Part shown: one piece after another, positions 7,786 through 16,887 of the stretch
Layout: each line of letters opens with the position of its first letter
Numbering within the stretch: the stretch's first letter is position 1
DNA from: Crocinitomix catalasitica ATCC 23190
GTDB lineage: Bacteria > Bacteroidota > Bacteroidia > Flavobacteriales_D > Crocinitomicaceae
Assembly: GCF_000621625.1 (NCBI RefSeq)
Contig: NZ_JHXV01000018.1
Span: 1-64,000 of the forward strand
Length of the DNA stretch: 64,000 bases
Direction: 5' to 3'
Position numbers and translations under genes: made by a program
The notes under the pieces: model-generated
The model's database searches: none
Told to the model about the DNA's origin: nothing
Seen by the model: only the letters and a program-made list of their open reading frames with translations

Positions 7786-10700
7786 CTATTGTTTGATAAT
7801 CGGTCTTGTTGCCGTATTGTTCTCTGAAATTATTTTAACGAAGTACATGCCGTCAGCGACATCTGTTAAGTCAATTTCTCTTTGTAAATAACCATCAGGA
7901 TTATTTGCGCCAATTACTTCTCTGTGCACAATTGCACCCAATCTATTGTGAACTTCTAATTGAATATTTTCACCTTTAAAATTATCAAGGTTTATATTAA
8001 ATACACCTTTTGATGGGTTAGGATAAATATTAAGATTGAAGTTTTCTTCGTAATCATCAACTGAAAGTGCATAATCAACAGTGAAACTATATTTCATATA
8101 AGCTCCAAAATCAGTTGTGAATGTTTCAATCATTCCTCCACCAACTTCTCTTAATCTGATAAATCCTGAAGTTTCACCTGAAGCCCAGAATCCAATTCCA
8201 TCATGATCACTATCTGTTAACTCTAAAGTATAACAACCCGCAGGTAAATCTAAAGTATCTTTATATTCTGTTGAGTTGGGTAAATCTGTTCTTGAATAAA
8301 CAATTTCTCCATTTTGGTTTCGGATGTAGATTTCGTTCTCACGTGCTGCATCATTTGTTTTAAACCAAACATAAAAAAGATCGTTGATAACAGGTGTAGG
8401 TGTAAATTTAGACGTATAAACATCGTTATTGCTATACTCATCAACACCGCCGTTTGGTGAAGATATTTTAGCGCTAAATGTTGTTAATCCTTCAAAGTCA
8501 TACCACCAATCTGAGGTAATTGGAATTTCAACCATTTCTTCTTCTAAGAAAGCTAAATTACCAGTCCAATCTATCGTGACAACGTTGTCATATCCACCAA
8601 TCCAAACGCTAATCTTCGCAGAAGTTAAATTTTCACTTCCAGTATTCTTAATCAATATGCGTGGATTTTGACAAGTCGGATTCCATTTACTGTAGTATTC
8701 CCATTCGTTAGGATTTAGAACATCAATCACGGCTGCATCTAAATTAAAATTAGCTTCACCGTAAGTAACTAAATGCATTGCAATAACATAGTTGCCATTG
8801 CCTTGCGCTGGATCTCCAGCAGGTACATCCTCAATATCATAATCAATTGAAGCTACAGAACCAGGCGTTACAAATGCAGTAATATCTGTCTCATGCTCAG
8901 CTACAATATCACCAGGACACCAACCTTCACGTGCATATGGCCATGTTCCACCTTGACTGATGTTTGGGTTTTCACCACATTCAACTTCTTGCCAAATTTC
9001 CCACGTATCGCGCAATGATCCGTCAACTAATAATTTGTGATCACGACCAACACCATTACCCCACTCACAACAGTTGTTCGAACCATTATGACCGTGACCG
9101 GTAATTCTAGATCGTACTTTGAACATCTTTCCTTCAGGATCGATATCTACTTCTGTAGCAGATAAAACATCGTCATTATCTAAATCTTTATATAAATAGC
9201 TTCCAAATCCATCCCATAATTGTTCAATGCCTAAGACATCTCTTGGAGGTGTTCCTTCAATGAATAAGAATTTAATATCGATTAACTCTTGCGTATTGTG
9301 TGCAGCAAAATCAACATCTCCTGCTAGTAAAGATTGGTAATCTGTAATGTCATAAACATACGTAAATCCATTTGGTCCTAAATCGAATCCAATTCCATAA
9401 GGTGTAATGAATCTTCCGATTTCAAATCGTTCAATCACCTCAAATGGCTCTTCATAATAGGTTAAAGTTTCATTCGTTGTAGTGAAGTCGGCTTCGTGTA
9501 AAGTCGTAGAAATTATCTCACCATCCACATCATACGTATTACTATTTCCAACAGGATAAAACGAATTGATTGAAGCAATGTTAAAACGTCTATCACCCAC
9601 TTCATATTCTAATACATCAATTGGATCAACCATCACCGCATCTTCTACTATCGCTGAATCTAATTCGCTGGTAAATGTTCCTTGTACGAATACGATATCA
9701 GGACGTGTTTCACTCAATTGAAACGGCATATGATCAACATCATCAAACTGAACCATTCCTGGAGTTGACAACATAGCTACGTGATTGTTTCCACTTCTAT
9801 CGATCATCGCAGGAACTTCATCAAAATCATAATAAGCAACCAAGTCCGCATAATTAGGATGCGAAGGATCAAGTTTTCTATCTTTCCAATCGTTGATTAC
9901 AGCAAGGGGTAATTCTTTATCCCAAATTCTGAATTCATCAATTTTACCAGCCCAGTTATTGTCATTATTGATATTCGATCCAAGGATGAATTTAGTGATT
10001 TCAGCAATAGATCTATTCTTATCTGAACCTGAATGCCATAACGATCCGTTTTTATAGATTTTCATGTCACCAGTCGTTTTATTTTTGGTAAATGCCCAAT
10101 GAACCCAGTTGTCTTCAAATTCAGCAGCAGTTGCTAATTCATCGATTCTATCATAACCCGTTTCATCACCAGCATCCCAATAGATACGACTGTTACTCCA
10201 AGGGAAATGAATATTGATAACACGTTGGTTACGGTTATTTACAGCTTCTAAAATACTCGTGTTGACTGGCAACAAATCCGCATCACCATTCGACCAAAAT
10301 GAAATACTAATTTCATCTCCGAAAGTAACACCGTCAAAATCTAACTGTGCAAAATCACCCGCTTCAATATTTAAATAACCGTACTTAACATTACTACTAA
10401 TCACAGCATCAAATCCAACAGGTGTTGCTTTTAATACATTGTCTGCTGCATCAGCTACTAAGTTTTCAAATGAAATATCGACTAAGACATTAGAGGTGCC
10501 ATCAAAATTAAATGGATATGTTAAATTTAAAGTATTGATTCCTGTTGCTAAAAATTCAGTTGAACGATCATATACAGTCATCCAATCTTCATCATCAAAA
10601 TCAGTTAAAACCATTGCTGGTGTATGTTTCATTTTTATTACCAAACGACCCATTTCAGCGCCTAAAGCGTCAACATCGAATCGTAATTTAGCGATTTCAC

Positions 10701-11229
10701 CAGCTGTTAAACCTGCAGCAATCAATTCGGTATTCAACCATAATAATTGCGAATGTTGTGCGCGGTTACTCGTGCCAAATGGCTCAACTGATGTACTTGA
10801 AGCATCTCCGATTGCAAAATCAAGATCTTCTTCTTCAGAATAAGTAATGAATCTTTCGTATCGTTGATAATAGTGAAAATAAGGATCCTCAACATAAGCG
10901 ATAGTTTCTAAAGCATCACCATCAACTAAATAACGATCTGTGTTTACTTCAACTGAATCTAAAAGACCTGTATGTCTGAAAATATTCGAATAAGCCAAAT
11001 AATCCCATTCTCCACAATTATAACTGTCCCATGGGGTTAATGGTGAACATTTGATATTATAATACATCAAAACTTTTTCGAATTGCTTATCTTCTAATTC
11101 GGCAGGAAAAGGGAAAATTGCTCTTCTTGTTGAAATGCTGTCATAAGTGAAAGTCTGGACCACAGTTGTGTCTTGACCAAAAACAGTAAGGCATAAAGAT
11201 AAGCCTAATAGCGTAAATAGATTTTTCAT
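7786..11229 (-). CDS. Secreted PNGase F-like amidase with inserted LamG domain, T9SS-sorted
   Basis: 1147 residues. Signal peptide ends FGQ (19). Residues 61-80 contain CGEWDYL, matching the PNGase F segment CDEWDRY; D76 corresponds to catalytic D60. Residues ~285-470 form a LamG/concanavalin-like domain (FWSNGD, WVHWAFTKN, IDEFRIWDKEL). PNGase F homology then resumes: EIGRFITPY (603-611), DVTD-like DITDYQSLLAG (627-637), ITGHGH (709-714), CCEW with E722 matching catalytic E206, and REGWCPG (767-773). The C-terminus is a type A sorting domain (LNIYPNPSKG to the end). The family removes N-glycans by hydrolysing the glycosyl-asparagine amide; both core catalytic residues are kept. It should be exported through T9SS and act outside the cell. 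A -7 element lies at 11249. Confidence 0.88.
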   Translation of the reverse strand: MKNLFTLLGLSLCLTVFGQDTTVVQTFTYDSISTRRAIFPFPAELEDKQFEKVLMYYNIKCSPLTPWDSYNCGEWDYLAYSNIFRHTGLLDSVEVNTDRYLVDGDALETIAYVEDPYFHYYQRYERFITYSEEEDLDFAIGDASSTSVEPFGTSNRAQHSQLLWLNTELIAAGLTAGEIAKLRFDVDALGAEMGRLVIKMKHTPAMVLTDFDDEDWMTVYDRSTEFLATGINTLNLTYPFNFDGTSNVLVDISFENLVADAADNVLKATPVGFDAVISSNVKYGYLNIEAGDFAQLDFDGVTFGDEISISFWSNGDADLLPVNTSILEAVNNRNQRVINIHFPWSNSRIYWDAGDETGYDRIDELATAAEFEDNWVHWAFTKNKTTGDMKIYKNGSLWHSGSDKNRSIAEITKFILGSNINNDNNWAGKIDEFRIWDKELPLAVINDWKDRKLDPSHPNYADLVAYYDFDEVPAMIDRSGNNHVAMLSTPGMVQFDDVDHMPFQLSETRPDIVFVQGTFTSELDSAIVEDAVMVDPIDVLEYEVGDRRFNIASINSFYPVGNSNTYDVDGEIISTTLHEADFTTTNETLTYYEEPFEVIERFEIGRFITPYGIGFDLGPNGFTYVYDITDYQSLLAGDVDFAAHNTQELIDIKFLFIEGTPPRDVLGIEQLWDGFGSYLYKDLDNDDVLSATEVDIDPEGKMFKVRSRITGHGHNGSNNCCEWGNGVGRDHKLLVDGSLRDTWEIWQEVECGENPNISQGGTWPYAREGWCPGDIVAEHETDITAFVTPGSVASIDYDIEDVPAGDPAQGNGNYVIAMHLVTYGEANFNLDAAVIDVLNPNEWEYYSKWNPTCQNPRILIKNTGSENLTSAKISVWIGGYDNVVTIDWTGNLAFLEEEMVEIPITSDWWYDFEGLTTFSAKISSPNGGVDEYSNNDVYTSKFTPTPVINDLFYVWFKTNDAARENEIYIRNQNGEIVYSRTDLPNSTEYKDTLDLPAGCYTLELTDSDHDGIGFWASGETSGFIRLREVGGGMIETFTTDFGAYMKYSFTVDYALSVDDYEENFNLNIYPNPSKGVFNINLDNFKGENIQLEVHNRLGAIVHREVIGANNPDGYLQREIDLTDVADGMYFVKIISENNTATRPIIKQ

Positions 11230-11248
11230 ATTTAAATTTAATTATATT

Positions 11249-11256
11249 CAAATTTA
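11249..11256 (-). promoter_or_regulatory. -7 element TAAATTTG for the PNGase-like gene
   Basis: CAAATTTA on the plus strand reads TAAATTTG on the minus strand, a TAnnTTTG match 19 bases upstream of the ATG at 11229. Confidence 0.5.
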
Positions 11257-11308
11257 GCAATTTTAAATCGATTTAGGTACGAATATTCAGCTTAATGTTG
11301 GGGAGACA

Positions 11309-11689
11309 TTATTGGGTTTTTATAAGTTTGATTAGCAGCAAAACCCATCCAATTATCATTGCTGTTCCACCAAATGGAACGATGTGGACAAAGTTGGTTA
11401 AACCTGGTGTCATTTCGTGAAAAGTGTAGGTGTAGATTCCTCCAGAGAATAATAAAATTCCTATTAAATTGAACCAAAAGAAGCCGTTCAGTTTAAATTT
11501 TAAATGTGTTGCATTTAAACCAACAACTAGTAATCCCAAGCCGATATACATTTGATATTTAACACCTTTTTCAAATGTGGCTATTAATTCTGCAGATACA
11601 GTTTTTTCAAGTGAATGGGCTGCCATTGCTCCAAGAATGATGGAAAGTAGAATTAAAATAGTGCCGGTAATTGTGATCTGTTTGTTCAT
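11309..11689 (-). CDS. DUF423 family membrane protein
   Basis: 126 residues with four hydrophobic segments. Signature stretches are GAMAAHSLEK (20-29), KGVKYQMYIGLGLL and LLFSGGIYTYTF, then PFGGTAMIIGWVLLL near the end; these mark the YgdD/DUF423 family of small inner-membrane proteins of unknown function. Its ATG overlaps the recN stop (TAATG), so it is likely translated from the recN message. No specific substrate or reaction is known. Confidence 0.85.
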   Translation of the reverse strand: MNKQITITGTILILLSIILGAMAAHSLEKTVSAELIATFEKGVKYQMYIGLGLLVVGLNATHLKFKLNGFFWFNLIGILLFSGGIYTYTFHEMTPGLTNFVHIVPFGGTAMIIGWVLLLIKLIKTQ

Positions 11690-13347
11690 TAGGTAGTTTT
11701 CAATAATTGTTTCGCGTTATCTCTAGCTGCTTCTGTGATTTCTTCACCACTTATAATTTGTGCAAGAACATTGATTCTTTGTTCAGTATCAAGTGATCGA
11801 ACGGCAGAAGTGGTTTTGCCTGAAGAATTCGACTTGGCAACGTGCAAATGATTTTCAGCTTTGCCTGCAACCTGCGCCAGGTGGGTAATAGAGATGACTT
11901 GTAAATGTTTGCTCATCGCTAAAAACTCGTTGGCTATTTTAGCTGCTACTTCTCCGGATACACCCGAATCAATCTCGTCAAAGATTAAGGTTGGCAAGTT
12001 TTTAACTTCGGCTAGGATAGATAAAACACTCAACATCAAACGCGATAATTCGCCGCCAGATGCTACCTTTTTTAATGGAGAGAATTGACCGCCTAAATTC
12101 GTTCGAACGAGGAAAGTGACTTGGTCAAAACCGTAAATAGATAAATTATCAGTATTGCTAATATCTACCTTTATCGCAGCTTCAGCCATTGCTAAATGAC
12201 CTAATTTACTATGAATTGCTTTCTCTAATTTTGGTGCAAAGGTTTTTCTTGATTTACTGATAGCTAGTGCCTTCTCTGTAAGCGTTTTTTTATTCTTGTC
12301 AATGCGTTCTTTTAAATCAGATAAACTATCTTCAATTGAATTTATATTGAGAATTTTCTCTGAAATCTCATTTTCTAATTCGATTAGCTCTGCTATAGTG
12401 TGAACGTTGTGTTTGTATAAAAGTGTATTGATCAACTCCATCTTTTCATTGATCAACAAAATTTCTTCAGCTGTGAATAAGTCATCATCATTTAATGCGC
12501 TCAATTCGTTTTCAATATCGTCTAATTCGATTTTTACACTCAATAAACGACCATGTAGACCTGCATAAATCGGATCGATAATTTTTATCTTATCAAAAAT
12601 ATCAATGAGTTGTTTCAATCCTACAATTGGACCTAATTCATCATTGTCTAAAATTGAGACAGCATTTGACATCGCATCTTTAAGCTGGGTAGCATTTTCA
12701 ATTTTAACTGATTTTGCTTTCAATTCTTCAAAGTCGATCTTGTTCAATTGGGCATCTACCAATTCTGTTGATAAGAATTCAAGATAATCCTTCTCCTTTC
12801 GGTTTTCCATTTCCTTGACAGAAAGTTCTGCCAATGAATTAATATCATGTGTATACGATTTGTATAGCTTTTTATAATCTGCAACTTTTTCTTGAATGCC
12901 CGCAAAATAATCAAGTACTTCCGTTTGAAATTCTGTAGTGAAAAGTGAAAGTGATTCGTGCTGAGTATGAATTGATATTAATGAATTACCGATGTTTTTA
13001 AGCTGTTGTAATTGAACTGGTGTATCATTAATGAAAGCACGAGATTTTCCTTGTGTATTAAATTCACGACGAAGAATACAGCTATTGTCGAAGTCTAGAT
13101 CTTCCTCGTCAAAAAACGATTTTAAATTCAATTTACTGATGTCGAATTCTGCCTCGAGGACACATTTTTGGTCTGAATGACTTAAGGCTGCGTTATCTGC
13201 ACGCTCACCCAATAATAAGTTCAATGCTTTTAATAAAATAGATTTTCCCGCACCAGTTTCACCTGTAATAGCCGTGAAGCCATTTGATAGGTTTAGGTTG
13301 GCATTTTCTATTAATGCAAAATTTGAAATTTCTAATCGACGTAACAT
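11689..13347 (-). CDS. recN: DNA repair protein RecN
   Basis: 552 residues from ATG at 13347. The frame extends to 13374, but a -7 promoter element covers 13372-13379, so the upstream start cannot be used from that promoter; starting at 13347 gives MLRRLEISNFALIENANL, the normal RecN N-terminus. Walker A is GETGAGKS (about 35-42), a long coiled-coil centre follows, and the C-terminus carries the ABC signature SGGELSRLMLS and Walker B LIFDEIDSGVSG. RecN is an SMC-like ATPase that gathers and aligns broken DNA ends during double-strand break repair. It sits at the end of the conserved bamD-rpoZ-coaBC-DUF4835 cluster but has its own promoter. Confidence 0.96.
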   Translation of the reverse strand: MLRRLEISNFALIENANLNLSNGFTAITGETGAGKSILLKALNLLLGERADNAALSHSDQKCVLEAEFDISKLNLKSFFDEEDLDFDNSCILRREFNTQGKSRAFINDTPVQLQQLKNIGNSLISIHTQHESLSLFTTEFQTEVLDYFAGIQEKVADYKKLYKSYTHDINSLAELSVKEMENRKEKDYLEFLSTELVDAQLNKIDFEELKAKSVKIENATQLKDAMSNAVSILDNDELGPIVGLKQLIDIFDKIKIIDPIYAGLHGRLLSVKIELDDIENELSALNDDDLFTAEEILLINEKMELINTLLYKHNVHTIAELIELENEISEKILNINSIEDSLSDLKERIDKNKKTLTEKALAISKSRKTFAPKLEKAIHSKLGHLAMAEAAIKVDISNTDNLSIYGFDQVTFLVRTNLGGQFSPLKKVASGGELSRLMLSVLSILAEVKNLPTLIFDEIDSGVSGEVAAKIANEFLAMSKHLQVISITHLAQVAGKAENHLHVAKSNSSGKTTSAVRSLDTEQRINVLAQIISGEEITEAARDNAKQLLKTT

Positions 13348-13371
13348 ATTTTGACCTGATAAAGTTGATGT

Positions 13372-13379
13372 CAAAAGTA
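13372..13379 (-). promoter_or_regulatory. -7 element TACTTTTG for recN
   Basis: CAAAAGTA on the plus strand is TACTTTTG on the minus strand, a TAnnTTTG match 24 bases before the recN ATG at 13347. It decides the recN start over the ATG at 13374. No LexA-like site was recognised. Confidence 0.6.
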
Positions 13380-13432
13380 ACGATTATCTGCGGAGAAAAT
13401 TAGTCCGTTCGAATATAAAATGCGAGAAAGAC

Positions 13433-14341
13433 TTATCCTAAAATTTCTTGGTATTTGGATGAATTAGATGGGTCTAGTCTTTTTAGAATGCTGACTGCTG
13501 CATTTTTCTCGGCAGTTTCGGCATCTGAAAAAAGATTTATTAATTCAGTTGACTTACTGGTGAGGAAGATGTAAATATTCAAAGAACCTGGTCGGGATTT
13601 TTGAATTTTGTCTAAACTTTGTAGAGAAGCCAAAACAGCTTTTCTTCCTGCTGCGAGGTCAGAGTACATTAAATCAAAACCTAATCGGTGATAATCGTAA
13701 TAAGTTGTTCTAAGAGGACTGAATATAGGTTGAAGAACATTGTCTATCATCCAAAATCTATTTCTTCTGTTTCCAGAGCCAGATGACCAACCATCATCGC
13801 CAGAACTCTTCGCATTATTTGCAATTTGCTGCGCGGCTTTAAAATGAGGATCACCTCCATTTAGTTTAAAACTATCATAATCAAAACCTAGAATGATATA
13901 AGCATAGAACGATAAGATTGCAGATAAATTATCGCGGTATTGATAATTACTCATAGGTAAGATCGCAGAGTTTCTTAGATAAGTAAAAATCAAATCAGCA
14001 TCCTCATGGTTGAAGAGTGTTGTATTATAGCTTGTATTATATACTGGGCGTGTAGAACGTATTTGTATTTTACCTTTAAACGATGTCGTCGTTGGTAAAT
14101 CAGTTATGGTAATTTGGATATTACAGTTGATACGTTCTTCAATTTCAAAAATATCATTGGTCCATTTTGTATTATTCATGAAATCATAAATAGCACTTTC
14201 TAATTCTTTAAAAGTCTCTTTTTCAACGGGGCCTAGAGATAATGAAGATGAAGGGATAATACTAATTTGACAATTCAACTCTTGACTAAAAGTCAAGTAT
14301 GAAAAGCAAGAAAATATAGTAAGAAGAATTAATTTTTTCAT
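13433..14341 (-). CDS. DUF4835 family exported protein (possible T9SS component PorD)
   Basis: 302 residues with a signal peptide ending TFSQ. The mature protein opens with ELNCQISI and contains IQIRSTRPVYNTSY, FTYLRNS and the aromatic segment LSFYAYIILGFDYDSF typical of DUF4835. Its ATG overlaps the coaBC stop by four bases (ATGA), so translation is coupled. Members of this family are carried by T9SS-positive Bacteroidota, and some databases name them PorD; I treat that as likely but not demonstrated by this sequence. It would act in the periplasm or at the outer membrane. Confidence 0.82.
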   Translation of the reverse strand: MKKLILLTIFSCFSYLTFSQELNCQISIIPSSSLSLGPVEKETFKELESAIYDFMNNTKWTNDIFEIEERINCNIQITITDLPTTTSFKGKIQIRSTRPVYNTSYNTTLFNHEDADLIFTYLRNSAILPMSNYQYRDNLSAILSFYAYIILGFDYDSFKLNGGDPHFKAAQQIANNAKSSGDDGWSSGSGNRRNRFWMIDNVLQPIFSPLRTTYYDYHRLGFDLMYSDLAAGRKAVLASLQSLDKIQKSRPGSLNIYIFLTSKSTELINLFSDAETAEKNAAVSILKRLDPSNSSKYQEILG

Positions 14342-15537
14342 TCAATAATCGTTTCAATTTCGTCTAAAATATCAAGTATTACTAGACCTTTTTCTTTTAA
14401 CTCAAATTTACGTAATTTATTGTTTTTTTGGATAAAAGTAACTTGATTAGTTTTATGGCCAAATCCTGCGCCAGGATCATTTAATGAATTAAGTATTAAT
14501 AGGTCTAAATTTTTACGTTCGAATTTGCCTCTAGCGTTTTCAATTTCGTTGTCAGTTTCTAACGCGAAGCCAACTAAAGTTTGCGCATCTCTTTTGTTTT
14601 GTCCAGCCCAAGATAGGATATCTGGGTTCTTGACAAGAGTCAATGTCAATTCGTTTGATTTCTTTTTAATTTTCGATGTCGCAGGGGTCTCAGGGCGATA
14701 ATCCGCAACAGCTGCACTAAAAATACCGAGATTAGCTTTAGGCCAAACTTCTTGAACGGCTTCGTACATCTCATTGGCACTTTGAATGGCAATGACATGA
14801 ATGTTTTTATCCTTAACTGTAAAGCGAGTTGGACCTGTTACTAAATATACTACCGCACCCCGTTTAGCACATTCGTCAGCTAAAAGGATACCTGTTTTAC
14901 CGCTTGAATGATTACCGATAAATCGAACAGGGTCTATCGCTTCGTATGTAGGTCCTCCCGTTATCAATACAGTTTTACCTTTTAAAACAGATTTGATGGT
15001 AAAAAAATCCTTGGCTAATTCTGCAATTTTTTCAGGTTCTTCCATGCGTCCTTGTCCTTCCAGTCCGCTAGCCAATTCACCATGAGTTGGTTCAATAATT
15101 CGAACGCCTTCTTTGGATAGTTTGGCTAAATTCTCTCGGGTAGAAAAATGAGTAAACATGTCTAAATCCATTGCCGGAGCGACCCATACTGGGCAACGCG
15201 CACTTAAATAAGTTGCTAAAAGCAAATTATCACAATTTCCAGAAACTAATTTTGATAGACTGTTTGCTGTTGCAGGAGCAATGATGAATAAATCCGCCCA
15301 AAGTCCTAATTCAACATGATTTTCCCATTCCCCTTCAGCGTTTTTGATAAACTCAATCGCAACGGGGTTTTTAGAAAGTGTTGCAAGGGTGAGTGGGGAT
15401 ATAAAATCACAAGAGGCTGAAGTCATAATTACTTTGATTTCAGCCTCTTGCTTAATTAAATTTCTTATTAGATACGCTACTTTGTATGCAGCAATGCTAC
15501 CAGTAACACCAATTAGAATTTTTTTTCCGGTAAGCAT
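14338..15537 (-). CDS. coaBC: Bifunctional phosphopantothenoylcysteine decarboxylase / phosphopantothenate-cysteine ligase
   Basis: 399 residues, full length. The N-terminal flavoprotein CoaC domain (about 1-180) starts GKKILIGVTGSIAAYKV and contains the PAMDLDM substrate-clamp motif. The C-terminal CoaB domain starts GKTVLITGGPTYEAIDPVRFIGNHSSGKTG, the nucleotide-binding signature, and includes AAVADYRP. Together they convert 4'-phosphopantothenate, cysteine and CTP to 4'-phosphopantetheine on the way to coenzyme A, in the cytoplasm. It lies three bases after rpoZ and overlaps the DUF4835 gene, within a tightly packed operon. Confidence 0.97.
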   Translation of the reverse strand: MLTGKKILIGVTGSIAAYKVAYLIRNLIKQEAEIKVIMTSASCDFISPLTLATLSKNPVAIEFIKNAEGEWENHVELGLWADLFIIAPATANSLSKLVSGNCDNLLLATYLSARCPVWVAPAMDLDMFTHFSTRENLAKLSKEGVRIIEPTHGELASGLEGQGRMEEPEKIAELAKDFFTIKSVLKGKTVLITGGPTYEAIDPVRFIGNHSSGKTGILLADECAKRGAVVYLVTGPTRFTVKDKNIHVIAIQSANEMYEAVQEVWPKANLGIFSAAVADYRPETPATSKIKKKSNELTLTLVKNPDILSWAGQNKRDAQTLVGFALETDNEIENARGKFERKNLDLLILNSLNDPGAGFGHKTNQVTFIQKNNKLRKFELKEKGLVILDILDEIETIIE

Positions 15538-15540
15538 GTT

Positions 15541-15873
15541 TTATTCTGCTTCTTCTCCAACTTCTCTTGAGTAAATGTTACCTTCTAAAAACTCTTGTAT
15601 AGCAATTGAAACCGGTTTCGGTAAGCTTTCATAGAATTTAGAGATTTCAATTTGCTCTCTGTTTTCAAAAATTTCTTCTAAATTATCTGTAGTTGATGCA
15701 AACTCCGCTAACTTTCCAGTTAACTCTTCACGCATTTCACTACTAATTTGATTTGAACGCTTCGAGATCGCAATTAACGCCTGATAAATATTACCAGTTT
15801 GACCAGAGAAAGTTTCTAAATCTCTAGTAATAGTTGTGCGCTCAGCATTCGTATTTTTATAATTTATGCTCAT
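15541..15873 (-). CDS. rpoZ: RNA polymerase omega subunit (Bacteroidota RPB6-like type)
   Basis: 110 residues. The segments TGNIYQALIAISKRSNQIS, LAEFASTTDNLEEIFENREQ and SKFYESLPKP are the hallmark of the Bacteroidota omega/RPB6-like family. Omega binds the beta-prime C-terminus and helps RNA polymerase assembly. It lies six bases after bamD and three before coaBC, matching the conserved order in this phylum. The acidic tail (GEEAE) is usual. Confidence 0.92.
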   Translation of the reverse strand: MSINYKNTNAERTTITRDLETFSGQTGNIYQALIAISKRSNQISSEMREELTGKLAEFASTTDNLEEIFENREQIEISKFYESLPKPVSIAIQEFLEGNIYSREVGEEAE

Positions 15874-15879
15874 GATAAT

Positions 15880-16698
15880 TTATTTTGCTCCTTCTAATTT
15901 AAATAATTCCTTCTCTGCTTCAGCCTTGTTATTAAGTTGTTTCAACTCATTAAGCGCTTTAGAATCGGGGAATTGGGTGACAAAGGTACGATAACTTTTT
16001 ATAGTATCATCTAGTCGCTTCAATTTTTTGTCATTTATACTGTTAATTGCTAGCTGATATTTGCTTTTAACTAATAAATAATAGATCTCTTCTTTGTATT
16101 TAGATTCTGGAAATTTAACCAACGTTTCATTCAATGCAACAACAGCTGCTTTATAGCGCTCCGTTTTATAATAAAGGTGTGCATATTCATATTGCTTCAA
16201 TTCTAACTTGCCACGCAGATCATCCATAATCTGGTTACAGGTATCAATTCGATTGCTATTAGGGTATTGATCAATAAAAATTTGCATTTGATCCAATGCA
16301 TTGTAAGTTTCTGTTTGATCCAATCTGTATTCTGGGGAATTCTTTACAGAGCACAAAGCACTTAAAAATAACGCCTCCTCAACATGTTTACTTGATGGGT
16401 ATCGACGAATAAAACGTTTAAAATAATAACCTGATAGGTAATAATCTTCCATTTTATAGTTGGCCAAACAATAAATGTAAGAAATATGTTCACCTTCTTC
16501 CGTTAATTTGTAAAATTCAAGTATATCATCCAATAAGGTTATACATTTTAAGTAACTTTCCTCTTCGTAATATCTTAGAGCAGCCTCTTTCTTTAATTCG
16601 TTATCATTACTCTTAAGTACCTTTTTATAGGGTGTACATGATAACATTGTCAGCATAGCTACTATTGCAATGACGAATAATTTGGTATATTGCTTCAT
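15880..16698 (-). CDS. bamD: Outer membrane protein assembly factor BamD
   Basis: 272 residues. Signal peptide with lipobox MLSC, so it is a lipoprotein. Five tetratricopeptide-like helical hairpins follow, with segments such as ALRYYEEESYLKCITLLDDIL, YYLSGYYFKRFIRRYPSSKHVEEALFLSALC and ALDQMQIFIDQYPNSNRI. BamD is the essential partner of BamA in folding outer-membrane barrels at the inner face of the outer membrane. It is the first gene of the bamD-rpoZ-coaBC-DUF4835 unit and has a -7 element at 16733-16740. Confidence 0.95.
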   Translation of the reverse strand: MKQYTKLFVIAIVAMLTMLSCTPYKKVLKSNDNELKKEAALRYYEEESYLKCITLLDDILEFYKLTEEGEHISYIYCLANYKMEDYYLSGYYFKRFIRRYPSSKHVEEALFLSALCSVKNSPEYRLDQTETYNALDQMQIFIDQYPNSNRIDTCNQIMDDLRGKLELKQYEYAHLYYKTERYKAAVVALNETLVKFPESKYKEEIYYLLVKSKYQLAINSINDKKLKRLDDTIKSYRTFVTQFPDSKALNELKQLNNKAEAEKELFKLEGAK

Positions 16699-16732
16699 TA
16701 TTTTTCTTTCCTTATTGTTTCGAAAATCTAGA

Positions 16733-16740
16733 CAAAGATA
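16733..16740 (-). promoter_or_regulatory. -7 element TATCTTTG for the bamD operon
   Basis: CAAAGATA on the plus strand is TATCTTTG on the minus strand, 34 bases upstream of the bamD ATG at 16698. A perfect TAnnTTTG; no convincing TTG -33 partner. Confidence 0.6.
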
Positions 16741-16887
16741 CGCTTTGATTTGTTAAAAAAAATTAAATTAGACATGAGTAAACGGTAAAATGTGAATAAA
16801 ATTTTGTGATTAATTGGGTTTATCTCATTTTTCAATATAATTTCGCATTATGAATATGCATCCAATGGGGTGATAGAAAATTAAAAT

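Noticed and set aside
10439-10843. 134-codon plus-strand frame inside the PNGase-like gene
   Set aside because: Antisense shadow of a clearly real coding region; no start context or family match.
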